Under the pieces are notes generated by a model that saw only the letters and a program-made list of their open reading frames with translations, did no database searches and was not told the origin of the DNA. From Triatoma infestans (lineage: Eukaryota; Arthropoda; Insecta; Hemiptera; Reduviidae): 64,000 bases of DNA. This document shows, in pieces, positions 43,611 through 56,166 of the stretch. The DNA is taken from positions 1 to 64,000 of the forward strand of contig JAAEAF010006600.1 of the NCBI GenBank assembly GCA_011037195.1, read 5' to 3'. Position numbers and translations under genes: made by a program. Position 1 is the stretch's first letter, and every line of letters starts with the position of its first letter.

Positions 43611-46600
43611 TCAATCAAAGCATCTATCACAAAGATATATCACAAAGAATATAATATCCTCATAACGGAAAGGAGCGTCTAAATGTTTATATAATTCCAT
43701 AAACATTCTATCTCTTTCTGCTTTATACAAAGGACATATCATCACTATGTGTTCAAAATTTTCTTCCACTTTACATACACTACAATTAGCTGATGCTCTT
43801 ATATTTATTTTGTGCAAATAAGCTCCACAAACGGCATGGTTCGATCTTAGACGGCTTACTGTCATTACTTTATATTTATTTAACCCGCACCCTTTAAACC
43901 ATGGCTTTTTTGGTAAGGACTTCACCATTCTTTTATAAAACTTCCCTTTTACTCCATTATCATATTCATCTTGCCATTTTTTAATAATGTTTCTTGTGAT
44001 AAAATTTTTAAAATCTGAAATAGGTAATTTTATATTTATAGATTCACCTGCCATAGCAGCCTCTTTTGCAATACTATCTACTATTTCGTTATTTTTAATT
44101 CCACAATGACCCCTTATCCACACAAAATTCACCCCTACGCTCCTTTCCGTTAGTGTTGATAATAATTCTAATATCTCTTTAAATAAGTGGTTCAAATTCG
44201 AGGACTTGCCAATATTAGATAATTTATTCAACGCACTCTTACTATCACTTAATATTGTAAATTTGTTGTGAGATAATGTATTTATATATTTCAATGCCAT
44301 AATGATAGCTACCAGTTCTGCTGTGTAGACGGAAGCATGTCTATTTAAACTTGCTAATTCGCAAAATTTTTTTTGCGGGTCATATATAGCACTTCCTACT
44401 TTATTCTCTAATTTAGAGCCATCAGTATAAATATGATATGTTTGTGGCCAATTTTGTTCCATAAAGTCCTCAAATACTGATTTTCTCAGTCCGATAGGTA
44501 CTATTCCAAGGTCAGCAGATACACTTACTTTAACATCATTTAATAGGCACTCATAATTCATTGTATAAATAGGCAATTTTTACTAGTTTCTATCATACCT
44601 ATAAATTCAGAGTTTCGTATAAAACTTTCGGTATATATTGGGGCATTTTTTTTTTCCAAAATGTATTAGTTAATACTTTTTCATTCAAATAACATATTTT
44701 CCTACTTATTTTATTATTTGTACTCATTATTTTTAATATATACCTGTCGGACATTATTTGTATTCTATACTTTAAGGGTAATTCACATGCCTCCGCGTAC
44801 AAAACATCTATTGGTGTGCTATTTAAGCAACCTAAACAAACCCTTAAACATTTATTTTGCAGAACTTCTAGAGTGCGTATTGTAGTTTTCTTAGCCTGCC
44901 CATATAGAAAACACCCAAAATCTAATATTGATCTTATTGTCGATCTATAAAATAGAAGTGAAATTTCTGGATCTGCTCCCCATTTTTTATTTGATATGGT
45001 TCTTAATGCATTAAAATATTTCTCAATTTTTACCTCTATATTTTTAATATGCATTTTCCAATTTAGTGTTTTATCCATAATGATTCCTAGAAATTTAGCA
45101 CTAGTTTCATATGGGAATTTTCTATTGTTTAAATAAACTTCTGTAGGAAGATTCAACCTTCTTCTTCTAGTGAATGGGCACAGCACAGATTTTGAATTAG
45201 AAATTGTCAATCCATTATCCAATATCCATTGGTTTAAGTTTTCTATTACCTCTCCAAGCGCTTCTTTGCATTCGTTAATTGTACTTTTAGTGACATATAT
45301 ACAAACGTCGTCAGCATATTGGAGTATTTTAACATCCGACCTAACAATAGATTCTAAATCTGCAACATATGTTGCATATAGTATCGGGCTGATAATGCTA
45401 CCTTGCGGTAATCCAATTTGTGAAGTTTGAGGCCCTACTAGTTTATCATTTAATTTTACATAAATATTTCTATTTGATATAAGTCGGATGATGTTTCTTA
45501 TAAAATTATCAGGGAAGTTCTGAACTCTCATTTTTTGAGCCAGAATCGGCAGTTGTACATTATCATATGCAGATGAAAAATCTAAGAATAATGCTAAAGT
45601 TATCTTATTATTTGTATATCCTAAATTAATATCAGTTGTCAATTGAATTTGACAGTCGTAGACAGATTTCTGTTTTCTAAATCCATACTGACTATCAGGT
45701 ATTTTCTCATTTGACTCTAGCCACCACTCCAATCTGTTCTTTATCATTCGTTCAAGCGTCTTCATGACGCAGGACGAAAGGGCAATAGGCCGGTAAGAAT
45801 CACTCTCCGCTTTATTTTTATTGGGCTTTAATATTGGGCTTATTAAATAATTTTTCCATCCATTAGGAAATTCACCTTTCATCCACATAACATTATAAAG
45901 TTTCAAGAGATGTGATTTTGCGGGCAATGGAAGATTTTTTATCATAGGATAATGAATTTGATCCAAACCTGGGGCTGTATTTGAATTTTGTTTGATGGCT
46001 CTATTTAATTCATTCAGTTTAAATGGTTTCAGTAACGTATGGGAGAGTTCATTACTTACTTCTTGATTAGTGTTAATAAATTCTATATTGTTTTGAACGA
46101 AAGGTGGTGCTAATTTATTTAGAAAATCATCAAACCACTCGCCCGGAAATACAGGTGTATACCTATTCGGAGAGTTGGTAATAGATTTAATTTTTTTCCA
46201 TATATAATTCATGGGTGTACTCTTATTTAAATTTTGACAAAATTCCTTCCAATATGCTCTTTTTCTATTTTTTATAATTAATTTTGTTTTTGCACTTTCT
46301 TTACTATAAAGCACAAAATTAACATATGTCGAGTGATTTACATAATTTCTGAATGCGAGTTTTCTTTTTTCTATAGCTTGTTTACATTCTTCATTCCACC
46401 ATGTATTATTTTTGATGTTGAAATTTTTCAGTTTTGGAATCGATTTTTCATTAGCTATATTCAGGGCAAATATAAAATCATCGTAATTGTAAGAGGAGTC
46501 AATTTCTCAGACATACATTTTTGAAAAGTATCCCAGTTAGCTTTTTTTAGATTCCATGTTCTGAAAATCTGTCTACTTACATAATTTACAAATTTATCTG

Positions 46601-47298
46601 TTGATTCAATAATAATAGGAATATGATTGGAGCCCATACTATCATCTAACAGACTCCAAGTAAAATACGGTGCCAATTGTGGGGAACAAATTGTTATATC
46701 TATGGCTGAATTATTTCTATGATTAATATTTTTGACTAATGTGGCAGAACCATCATTTAAATAAACAAGATTGTTATTCTGAATAGCGTCTAGTAAGAAG
46801 CGACCCTTGGACTCTGTGAAGCTGCTTCCAAAAACCTGATTATGTACATTAAAATCACCTCCCAATAAAAAGGGTGCGGGTAAACTTTTAATAAATTTTT
46901 CCCATTCATTGTACGAGATGTTGTTCTTTGGACTATTGTAAACAGATACAATTGCTATTTCTCTATTGTTGGTTTTTGTACATATAGAAATACCAACTGT
47001 CATCAGATCTGGGATATTATAAATATTTTTTATTTCTTTATAAGCTATATTATTACTTTCTCTTATTTTTAATTAAGATTGCCGTCCCTGCCTTTCCATC
47101 TGATCTATCATTTCTTATAATATTATACCCTGCGAATTTAATTATTGAATTTGGCTTGAACCATGTTTCACTAATTAAAGCTAAACTAATCTGTTCATTT
47201 TGTAGACAGATTTCCAGGCTTCCCTTATTAGCTACGGCTGATCTCGCATTCCATTGTAATATTTTAAAATTTTCCATTTTTATTTTTTTGTTTTTCAT
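43611..47298 (-). pseudogene. LINE-a ORF2: endonuclease-RT-RNase H, broken
   Basis: Domains from the 5' side are endonuclease at 47298-46500 (LQWNARS, ISETWF, LLGGDFNVHN) and reverse transcriptase at 46100-44900. The latter shows NTAPGLDQI, YRPIALSSCVMKTLER, QYGFRKQKS, ALFLDFSSAYD, GLPQGSIISP and the catalytic QYADDVCIYV. RNase H is at 44460-44060 (IYTDGSKLENK, VYTAELVAI, ILSDSKSAL, IRGHCGIKNNEIVDSIAKEA). A CSVCKVEENFEHIVMIC zinc motif ends it. Three frameshifts are clear, near 47060, 46505 and 44590. The endonuclease Ser-Asp-His motif reads GSNHIPI, so its catalytic Asp is replaced by Asn. About 1,230 codons in total, collinear with LINE-b ORF2. Confidence 0.92.
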
Positions 47299-47622
47299 AT
47301 GTTATAATAAATAAATAAATAGATTTATGTACATATATACACTGTACAGTTGAAATAAATAATACATTAAAGATTAATAAATTTTTACAAATTTGAGACA
47401 TATATACAAAATTATAGTTAGACATACTCGTTCGATTTCTATCATACCTATATACAAATTAAATAATAAAGTTTTATGTATATATATACACACATACATA
47501 CATACACAAATATACACCCATACATACATATAAATAAAATAAATAAGAACTAAATACATTATATACAAAAATTTAATTAGTATTCAAGATACTAATTATT
47601 TACTTTTTAAATATTACTTTAT
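47299..47622 (-). other. LINE-a region between ORF1 and ORF2
   Basis: About 320 bases of AT-rich sequence with ACATATATACAC-type repeats. LINE-b has an equivalent spacer of about 510 bases at 50232-50741. Confidence 0.7.
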
Positions 47623-48530
47623 TTACATAGCTTCATTCAAGCTATCAATTCTTTCCCTGATAATATTTTTTAATTTGTCTTCTGCCATATTATTTATTTC
47701 ATTAATATTAACACTCTTTAATATAGAATACACCGCTTCAAACATGATATCTAAATTATTATTCGCTTGGAGAGGAACCATTGTCTTTTCTATTTCCGTT
47801 ACCCTATGAGGATCAGTAGGAACTAGTCCACCTGGTATATTTTTTCTGATACCTTGTACAAAAAGTGCATCATTTATTTTTTTCTGATCATAATTTGGAG
47901 GGGAGATTTCTCTTGGCCTTTTGGTAGACCTTCTAAAAGTTATTGTTGAGGCGTACTTCTGTTTGGTATTGAGGTTTTATTTAGTAAGGGAAATTCTTTT
48001 AGACTATCTAAAACGGGTGCCTCTTTCTCTGCAAGAGCTGAAAATGAATTAGTATTTTCTAAAAAATTTCTCGCTTCCCTATAAGGTATATTACTCTCGG
48101 CCATAATTTGCTTTATTGTTTTTTCTTTTTTAAATCGAGGGCAAAGATCGTGGTTGGTGGCTAAATGGCCAACACTTCCACAATTGACACATTTACTTTC
48201 GGCCTTTATACATTCTTTAACATCATGATTTTCACCAAACTTCTCACACCTTAAATTTCCCTTACATTGGTCTAAAAAGTGACCAAATCTCATGCACTTT
48301 TTGCATTGAATTACTCTCTGTATGTAAGCGTGAACCTCACATCTTACATAATGAATATAAACGTAATTTGGTATCTGCTGACCCCTTATTGTGATTAGAA
48401 CCGATTGTGTAGGTAAGTACTTTAACTCTTGTGTTTCATTATCTATAGTTTTCCGTTTTAGCCTTCTTATATCAACCAATTCATACATTTGCCCAGGTGG
48501 ACCCCTAATAACCTCTTTAATCTCCTCCTC
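47623..48530 (-). pseudogene. LINE-a ORF1, C-terminal two-thirds
   Basis: Nucleic-acid-binding protein of LINE-a, continued from 55376-55829. Visible are PTQSVLITIRGQQIPNYVYI, then three zinc fingers: CKKCMRFGHFLDQC, CEKFGENHDVKEC and CVNCGSVGHLATNHDLC. The second finger has Phe where LINE-b has its second Cys. A frameshift near 47940 follows KTSIPNRSTPQQ. The homologous C-terminus then continues in another frame (NIPGGLVPTDPHRVTEIEK ... RERIDSLNEAM) to the TAA at 47623-47625. The 48531 side is where LINE-b inserted, between GEEEI-type codons. Confidence 0.9.
48521..48530. repeat. Target-site duplication of LINE-b, left copy
   Basis: TCTCCTCCTC, repeated at 55376-55385 after the A tail. Two preceding A bases also match but cannot be separated from the tail. 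Confidence 0.92.
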
Positions 48531-48845
48531 AGTCTGTGTTGAACTTCTGTAGTGTGCGGACCAAAGTTCGAGCTCACTCGCAAGTAACAAACAGGCTTAC
48601 TCATCATTTACTTTTACTAGTTATTTCTTTCTTTTTCTTTTAATTTCTTTCAATATTTTATTAAAATTTTAATTTAGTTTTTAAAAGTGGACACTTAGTT
48701 TGAAATTTTTTTTTTTTTCCTCTTATTTTTTATTCAAAAGTAAGTTTCGTTTTCTGCTTTTTTAAATTTTTTTTTTCTGTTCGTGTCTTGTATAAAGTGT
48801 AAATAAATTTGTATTATTGTGTATATAATTTATTGAATTTGCAAA
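48531..48845 (+). promoter_or_regulatory. LINE-b 5' untranslated region, probable internal promoter
   Basis: Starts AGTCTGTGTTGAAC. Words shared with LINE-a's 5' end at 56154-55830 are CTGTGTTGA, AGTGCGGACCAAAGT-like and AACAGGCT. Conservation at the very 5' end of two diverged copies fits the downstream promoter that LINEs must carry. The later part is T-rich without further landmarks. Confidence 0.6.
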
Positions 48846-50231
48846 ATGACCGACAATAGTGGAGGGCAATTGGGTATTCCACCAGATATAGAACAAATGA
48901 ATTATGAGGTAACTATGGAATTAGAAGGTAAGAAAAATATAATTTCAATAAATCCAGAGAATAGTGTTATTCTAAATAAGCATAATTCCAGACCGAATAT
49001 CTGTATGGAATATAGAACAAGTGATGTGGGCCCATTTTATATTTTAATTGAAAGTAGAGATAAAGACAAGAAGGGTATTTCCAGGGTACACCCTATGTCT
49101 ATTGGGAAATTGTTACATATTAATCACCCAGAAATAGCAAATAATATAATCTCAATTAAAAAACTGGGCATAAACAGATTGAGAATTGAGTTTAATAATA
49201 GCGTATCTGCGAATAAATTAATGGGAATTGCAATATTAAAAGAGAAAGGTCTAGATGCTTACATTCCTAGATATTTATTACAAAGGCGAGGAGTTATAAG
49301 AGGAGTAGATACTGAGCTAACTGAAGGTGAAATTAAGGATGTTATAAGGGGTTCACCTGGGGTAAATTATGAAATAATTGATTTACGAAGATTGAAACGT
49401 AGAATAGTGGATAAAGATACAAAAGAGGCTAAGTTAATACCCACTCAGTCTATTTTGGTTACTGTAAGAGGTCAACAGTTGCCTCAGAATGTATATATTC
49501 ACTATGTTAGATGTGAAGTACATAATTACATACAGAATGTAATTCAATGCAAAAAGTGTTTGAGGTTTGGCCACTTCCAGGACCAGTGTAAGGGTTCCGT
49601 TAGATGTACAAAATGTGGAAATAGACACGACCCTAAAGAATGTGATACCACAGCGACAAAATGTATAAATTGTAAAGGAACTAATCACTTGGCCTCTGAT
49701 CAAAAACTATGTCCGCGATTTAAAAAGGAGAAACTTATAAAACAAATAATGGCGGAAAGTAATATTTCTTATTTAAATGCGAAAAACTTTTTTGATAATG
49801 GGAACTCATTTTCTGCCATTGCAGGGAAAGATGCCCCAAATATAGATGATTTGAAAGATTTTCCTATTTTTAACAAAAATATGGGCGGTAATGATAGATC
49901 TTTTGCTACTACCGTTTCATATAGAAGGGCGACAGAAAGACATAGATTATTGTCACCTAACTTTGACAAACAAGAAATAAACAGTTTATTAATCGGTGAA
50001 GAGGTGAAAAAAAATGTCCCAGGCGGCATTATACCTCAAAATCCTTATCGCCCGAATGAAGTAAGTAAATTGAAGGAAACTCTTCAAAACAATGAAAATT
50101 TGGATATACTTTTTGAAGCGGTATACTCTATCATAAAGAGTGTTAACCCGATAGAATTAAATGAAATTTCCGATGAGGTTTTGAAAAATATGATAAAAGA
50201 AAGAGTGATTAATTTAAATGAGGCTATATAG
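48846..50231 (+). CDS. LINE-b ORF1, nucleic-acid-binding protein (461 aa)
   Basis: The open frame is complete from the ATG at 48846, preceded by GCAAA, to the TAG at 50229. The protein is expected to coat LINE RNA and assist target-primed reverse transcription. Residues 55-165 form an N-terminal region (FYILIESRDKDKKGISRVHP, then IKKLGINRLRIEF) that looks like an RNA-recognition-type fold. PTQSILVTVRGQQLPQNVYI follows, then three CCHC zinc fingers at about residues 236-293: CKKCLRFGHFQDQC, CTKCGNRHDPKEC and CINCKGTNHLASDQKLC. The C-terminal part ends in a basic/acidic helix (NMIKERVINLNEAI). All Cys and His ligands are present. No lesion is seen, unlike ORF2. The family is well known from I/Jockey-type LINEs; the exact clade is inferred. 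Confidence 0.93.
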   Translation: MTDNSGGQLGIPPDIEQMNYEVTMELEGKKNIISINPENSVILNKHNSRPNICMEYRTSDVGPFYILIESRDKDKKGISRVHPMSIGKLLHINHPEIANNIISIKKLGINRLRIEFNNSVSANKLMGIAILKEKGLDAYIPRYLLQRRGVIRGVDTELTEGEIKDVIRGSPGVNYEIIDLRRLKRRIVDKDTKEAKLIPTQSILVTVRGQQLPQNVYIHYVRCEVHNYIQNVIQCKKCLRFGHFQDQCKGSVRCTKCGNRHDPKECDTTATKCINCKGTNHLASDQKLCPRFKKEKLIKQIMAESNISYLNAKNFFDNGNSFSAIAGKDAPNIDDLKDFPIFNKNMGGNDRSFATTVSYRRATERHRLLSPNFDKQEINSLLIGEEVKKNVPGGIIPQNPYRPNEVSKLKETLQNNENLDILFEAVYSIIKSVNPIELNEISDEVLKNMIKERVINLNEAI

Positions 50232-50741
50232 ATACAGATTTAACATAAAGCTTGTATCTAAGTGTAAATGAATTTTGTAAATAATTTAAATGTATATAGA
50301 TAAATATTTTACCAAATTATATGTATGTAACTGTACATATATGATTGAAAGTTGCATGAATGAGTGTATAAATTTCGCTTTATTGTGTATGTACCTAGGT
50401 TTGACTGTGGTTGAATGTATGAGAATATATATTAAGTGTATATTTTCTGTACAGTGTATATATAGTAGTTTTATAAATTATATATTATTAGCTGTACATT
50501 AATGTGTAGGAGATGTGTGAATCAGAGTATAATTTTCATTTTATTACATATGTACATAGGTTTGTCTGTGAGTGAATGTGGAAGAATGTATATAGTGTGT
50601 AAATATGTTTTTAAATCAGTACAGTATAATATAATTATTGGTTGAAAATATTTATTTCATTTCCTTATTTATTACAGTTTATTTATTTAAACAAAAAAAT
50701 AAAAAAAATAAAAAATATATATATATATATATATTAGCTTT
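50232..50741 (+). other. LINE-b spacer between ORF1 and ORF2
   Basis: About 510 bases with no coding signal. An ATATGTACCTAGGTTTGACT...TGTA block near 50389 recurs as ACATATGTACATAGGTTTGT near 50547, an internal duplication of about 150-170 bp period. It ends in an AT run directly before the ORF2 ATG. Confidence 0.7.
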
Positions 50742-53700
50742 ATGAAATTACGTCCACTAAAAATTTTACAGTGGAATGCTAGATCCGCTATCTCTAACAA
50801 ACAAAATTTAGAAGCTTGTTTAATGAATGAGGAAATAGTATTGCTATAATAAGTGAAACATGGTTCAAACCAAACATTAAAGTTGAATTTAAGGGATACA
50901 ATGTCATAAGAATGGACGGAAAAGATGGAAAATCAGGTACGGCAATTTTAATTAAAACTATAGTTCCTTTCAAAGAAATTAAAAACTTACATAAGATAAA
51001 AGGTTTAATGGTAGTGGGAATAGAGGTCAACTTGTATAATAGTTTTAAATGTTCAATTATTTCTCTGTATAATTCACCTACGAATAATATAAGTAACCGA
51101 GAATGGGATAAATTGATAAAAAGTATTAATGGTCAGATAATATTAGCAGGGGACTTTAATGTACATAATGAAGTATTTGGTTCTAGTTATACAGATTCCA
51201 AAGGTCGCCAGTTACTAGATGTAATACAAGATAATAATCTTGTTTACTTGAACGATGGGTCCCCTACCATTATTAAAAATATTAGACATAAAAATAAATC
51301 AGCTATAGATCTTACTTTTTGTTCCCCAAATTTAGCTTCTAAATTTAAATGGAGTATTCTTGAGGATGATATGGGCTCAGATCACTATCCAATCATTATA
51401 CAATCTAACTTAAATTTAATTGAAAATACGAAAATACGTCCTTATTGTAAGTGGGACACAAAAAAGGCGGATTGGGATGTTTATAGAAATAATTTTAAAT
51501 TAGAACAAGTAAATTCTTTAACTTATGAAGAATTTATTAGTGCAATTAATGACGCGTTTCAAAAAGCAATACCTCAAAAAAAATAAATTAGATTTCAACG
51601 TGTTGAATGTTGGTGGACGGAAGAATGCGCCACTAGCATTATAAAGAGAAAAGAAGCACTTAAAAGATATATGCAACATCCAGATAAAAATAACTATTTA
51701 GCATATAAAAGACAAACTGCCCTAACAAAAAAAGTTATCAAAAAAAGCAAAAAGGAATCGTGGCAGCAATTTTGCCAAAATTTAAATAAAAATGTTTCTA
51801 TAAAAATTATATGGAATAAAGTTAAATCATTAGGAAACCAAACCATATGTAATACTACATTGGAACAGGGTGAGTGGATTTATGATTTTTTGCATAAACT
51901 AGCTCCTGATTAGGTTGTAAATAAAAGTGACTTAAATATTAATATTTCTGATAATAAACATTTTTTATTGGAGCCATTTGAATTTAATGAACTTTCCTCT
52001 GTTTTTAAATTACAAGCAAATAGTGCGCCTGGTATTGACCAGATTCAATATATTCTTATTTCTGAGCTTCCTTTTCCCTGCAAAGTAAAATTATTAAGCA
52101 TGTATAATGAAATGTGGTTGAAGGGAGAATTCCCTTCACAATGGAGAAATTATGTTGTTTGCCCGATTTTAAAATCTAACAAGCCAAAAGAGAATAATCT
52201 GTCTTACAGACCTATCTCTTTAGCTTCATGTTTATTGAAAACATTAGAAAGAGTGATAAAAAATAGAATTGTATGGTGGTTGGAGATAAACAATAAACTC
52301 CCAAAAACGCAGTACGGATTCAGAAAACGAAAGTCAGTAAATGATTGCCAGATACAGTTAATAACGGATATTTTACAAGCCTATACTTCAAATAAGGTAC
52401 TTCTAGCCCTTTTTCTGGACTTTACCTCGGCATATGATGCTGTTCAAATGCCAATTTTAATAGCTAAAATGAGGATAGCGGGTTTACCCGAAAAATTTAT
52501 TTCCAATATTATTAAATTAATTTCGAATAGAAATATATATTTGAGAATAAACAATTCATTAATAGGCCCTAGAACTTCAAATTTAGGTCTTCCGCAGGGG
52601 AGTATTCTTTCGCCGATATTATATTCTCTTTACACTGCGGATTTAGAAACTCTTTTTTCTAAAGAAATTAAAATATTACAATATGCAGACGATGTTTGCA
52701 TTTATGTTATTAAATCTTCTTTTCAAGAATGTAAAAATTCGTTAGAAGCTGCATTGTTGAAACTTGAATCATGGATATTTGAAAATGGTTTAGAAATCTC
52801 GGAACAAAAGTCTGTTATTTGTCCCTTTACAAAGAAAAGAAGGTTGCCTGTTTCCGATTCAATTACATTGGCAGGACGTACTTATCCATGCAAAAAATCC
52901 GCTAAGTTTCTTGGGGTCATCCTTGATAAGACATTAAATTGGAAAGAACACATTAAAATGGTTGAGAAAAAAACAGAAAAATATTTCAACATTTTAAGAG
53001 CAGTCTCTCATCATAAATGGGGGGCTGACCCTGAGATCTCGTTACTCTACTATAGAGCCACTATAAGATCGGTGTTAGATTTTGGAGCTATGTTCTTCGG
53101 TATGGCAAAGAAAACAATTTTTAGGCCATTACAAATAATCCAAAATAAATGTTTAAGATTATGTTTAGGTTTTCTACGTAGCACTCCAACTGACATTATG
53201 TACGCAGAAGCGTGTGAACTTCCTTTAGAATATAGAGTAGAGTTACTATCTCACAGATATTTGTTAAAAATTTCTGTATTTGATGACAAAATTTACAATA
53301 AAATTTGTCAGTTGAATTCTAAAGTACTAACTAGTAATTATTGGATAAAAAAGATTTCTCCTGTCTTCTGCGATAGTTTTATAGAAATTTCCAAAATAAA
53401 GCATTTAGTTAAATTAAATGAAAGAGAGCCGCCCTCCGTAATGAGCTATAAAATGACATTGTTAAATATTGATCTAAAGTTAATAGGGGACTTTAACAAA
53501 TATCCATCTAACATTAAAGATACAGTATTTCAAGAAACTCTTGAAAATTTATGGCCAGGTGTTTATGTTATATTTACAGATGGCTCTAAACTGAATGAAA
53601 AAGTTGGATGTGCATTTTATGATCCAAAAAAAAATTTCTTTCATATGGCCAGCCTCCATGAATATGCTTCGGTTTACACTGCTGAATTGATTGCGATTCT

Positions 53701-54430
53701 TTTAGCACTTGAATATATTATAAACTTAAAGGAGAAACACTGTTTTGCTATAATAAGTGACAGCCAGAGTGCCCTTATAAAAATAACCAACGTGAAAACC
53801 CCTTTGGAAAATAATTTTATAATTAATGACATTTTAGAAGCGATAAGTTTGTTAATGGAAGATGGGATTATAGTAAATTTTGGTTGGGTAAAGGGACATT
53901 GTGGATTGAAAAATAATGACATTGTGGACTCTATTGCAAAGGATGCTACAATTAATGGGGAAAGATTAGATTATATTTCTTTGCCAATAGAAGATTTAAA
54001 AAGATATTTAGGAAAGTTAGTAGCGCATAAATGGCAAGAAAAGTACAGTAGCTGTAATAAAGGCAGTTTTTATAAGTCCATGCATCCATTTCTCAAAAAA
54101 AGAACGTGGTTTAAGGGCTTAAGTGTTGATAAAAAAGTGGTTACGATGGTGAGTCGTTTAAGAGCCAATCATGCAGTTTGTAAATCCTACATGCATAGAT
54201 TGGGGCTGTGTTCTTCGCCTCTATGTGAACAATGTCAACAGAATGAAGATTTTAGGCACATTGTCATGACCTGTATTAAGTATTCTCACGAAAGATATAA
54301 TTTTTTTAATAAAATATTGAAATATTTAGAGTCCCCGTTCAATTATGAAAGTATAATATTCTTAGATAATTTAGTAGTTCTGCAAGAACTAAGTATTTTT
54401 TTGGCTGTGTACAAATATGATAATAATTAA
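50742..54430 (+). pseudogene. LINE-b ORF2: endonuclease-RT-RNase H, lightly broken
   Basis: It opens with an ATG at 50742 (MKLRPLKILQWNARSAISNK) and ends at a TAA at 54428, about 1,229 codons. Endonuclease: QWNARS, ISETWFKPN, LAGDFNVHN and an intact GSDHYPI. Reverse transcriptase: NSAPGIDQIQY, YRPISLASCLLKTLERV, QYGFRKRKS, ALFLDFTSAYD, GLPQGSILSP and catalytic LQYADDVCIYV near 52680. RNase H: IFTDGSKLNEK, VYTAELIAI, IISDSQSAL, VKGHCGLKNNDIVDSIAKDA. A CEQCQQNEDFRHIVMTC zinc motif follows. Three lesions: a one-base loss near 50843 (the frame changes just before ISETW), TAA at 51584-51586 and TAG at 51911-51913, both in frame. All catalytic motifs are otherwise intact. This copy is dead but young. 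Confidence 0.93.
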
Positions 54431-54516
54431 TTTCTTATTAATTAAATTTATTGTCGATATCCGATAAACCTCGCTTTTGCAACTAGTTATAGTTTCCTAG
54501 TAGATTTAAATTGAAT

Positions 54517-54547
54517 GGGTCGGAGGAATATCAAGTACTCCACCCTT
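54517..54547 (+). repeat. LINE-b 3'UTR motif, copy 1
   Basis: GGGTCGGAGGAATATCAAGT then ACTCCACCCT; same core as 54949-54979 and the two LINE-a copies. Confidence 0.9.
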
Positions 54548-54948
54548 AATATGTTACTTGGAAAGAGTGTGTGTGTGTGTGTGGGAGTGCGGTAGCGTGT
54601 TTGTACGAGTGTATTATATTATTTGCATGTATATATTTTATTTATTACGGATGTCTGTATTTATTTGGATGAAAGTATTTATTGGAGAGATTGTTTAGGA
54701 ATAATGAACTATTTAGAATTAGAATCCTTAGTTTGAATGTTAGTTATGATTGAGTGTGGGGGGACCAATGCCGGCCAGGGGTGGCAACTTTTGGTCGTGT
54801 GGGAAGTCTTCCTGCACTGTCTTAATATTGGGAGCCACTATCTCTTGGAGGGGTGGGTCTGAGCCGGGATTGGCTAACCCGGCACGTGTGAATGTGAGAG
54901 TGAATCTTGTGTAAATAGTGTACAAATTTAATTTAGGTTTAGGAATTA

Positions 54949-54979
54949 GGGGTGTGAGGAATATCGAGTACTCCACCCC
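54949..54979 (+). repeat. LINE-b 3'UTR motif, copy 2
   Basis: GGGGTGTGAGGAATATCGAG then TACTCCACCCC. The centre GAGTACTC is palindromic. Confidence 0.9.
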
Positions 54980-55275
54980 GAGTACTTGTTATTTTAGTTG
55001 AGGAAAATTGTTTGAATGAATGTATTTATTGGGATGTGAGTATTTAATGGTATGAGAGGTGAAGATGATGTGAACACAACTAAGCTTGTGAATGTATGAA
55101 TGTAATGACTGATAGGAGGTTTATTAATGAATATCCTTATAAACAAGGTGTAAAGTGTGGAAAAGTAATAAAGGTACTGTAGCTGGATGTTTGGAGGTGG
55201 GTTATGTTGGATATCTGACAATACATTTTTCTCATTCATAGAATAATATTGTGGCTATGGCTTAACAGCTAATGC

Positions 55276-55829
<554 letters not shown>

Positions 55830-56154
55830 GTTCTAAGAAAAATAAAAAAATAAAAAAAAAGGGAAAGATATCGAAATTATACAAAAATGAATTAAAAAAA
55901 AAACTATCACTCTTTATTAAGAAAAGAAAAAAAATGAAATAAAATATAATAAAACACACGTAAGAAGAAAAATAAAAATGAAAACAAAAAATAAAAAACT
56001 TCTTTTAAAAGAAAAACTCAAAAGAAAAGCTAGAAATAAGAAGGAAAAAAAAATTAAATAAATCTTTTATATAAAAGTAAAAGAAATATTAGAACAGCCT
56101 GTTTGTTTGTCCGTAGTGTACTTTGGTCCGCACTCCACGGTTGCTCAACACAGA
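55830..56154 (-). promoter_or_regulatory. LINE-a 5' untranslated region, probable internal promoter
   Basis: About 325 bases, close in length to the 315-base LINE-b counterpart. It is A-rich on the plus strand, and only the outermost 60 bases are clearly alignable with LINE-b. Confidence 0.6.
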
Positions 56155-56157
56155 GTG

Positions 56158-56166
56158 AAATCGCAC
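56158..56166. repeat. Target-site duplication of LINE-a, right copy
   Basis: AAATCGCAC, identical to 43077-43085. Confidence 0.85.

Larger units (their letters stand above)
43086..48530 (-). mobile_element. LINE-a, 3' portion (I-group-like, RNase H-bearing)
   Basis: Minus-strand LINE of about 6.2 kb in total, split by LINE-b. This part runs from the T19 tail (A tail on its own strand, 43086-43104) and 3' untranslated region through ORF2 to the C-terminal two-thirds of ORF1. The other part is at 55376-56154. Two ORFs, an apurinic-type endonuclease, reverse transcriptase and a C-terminal RNase H suggest the I group, but the exact clade needs a phylogeny. Confidence 0.92.
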
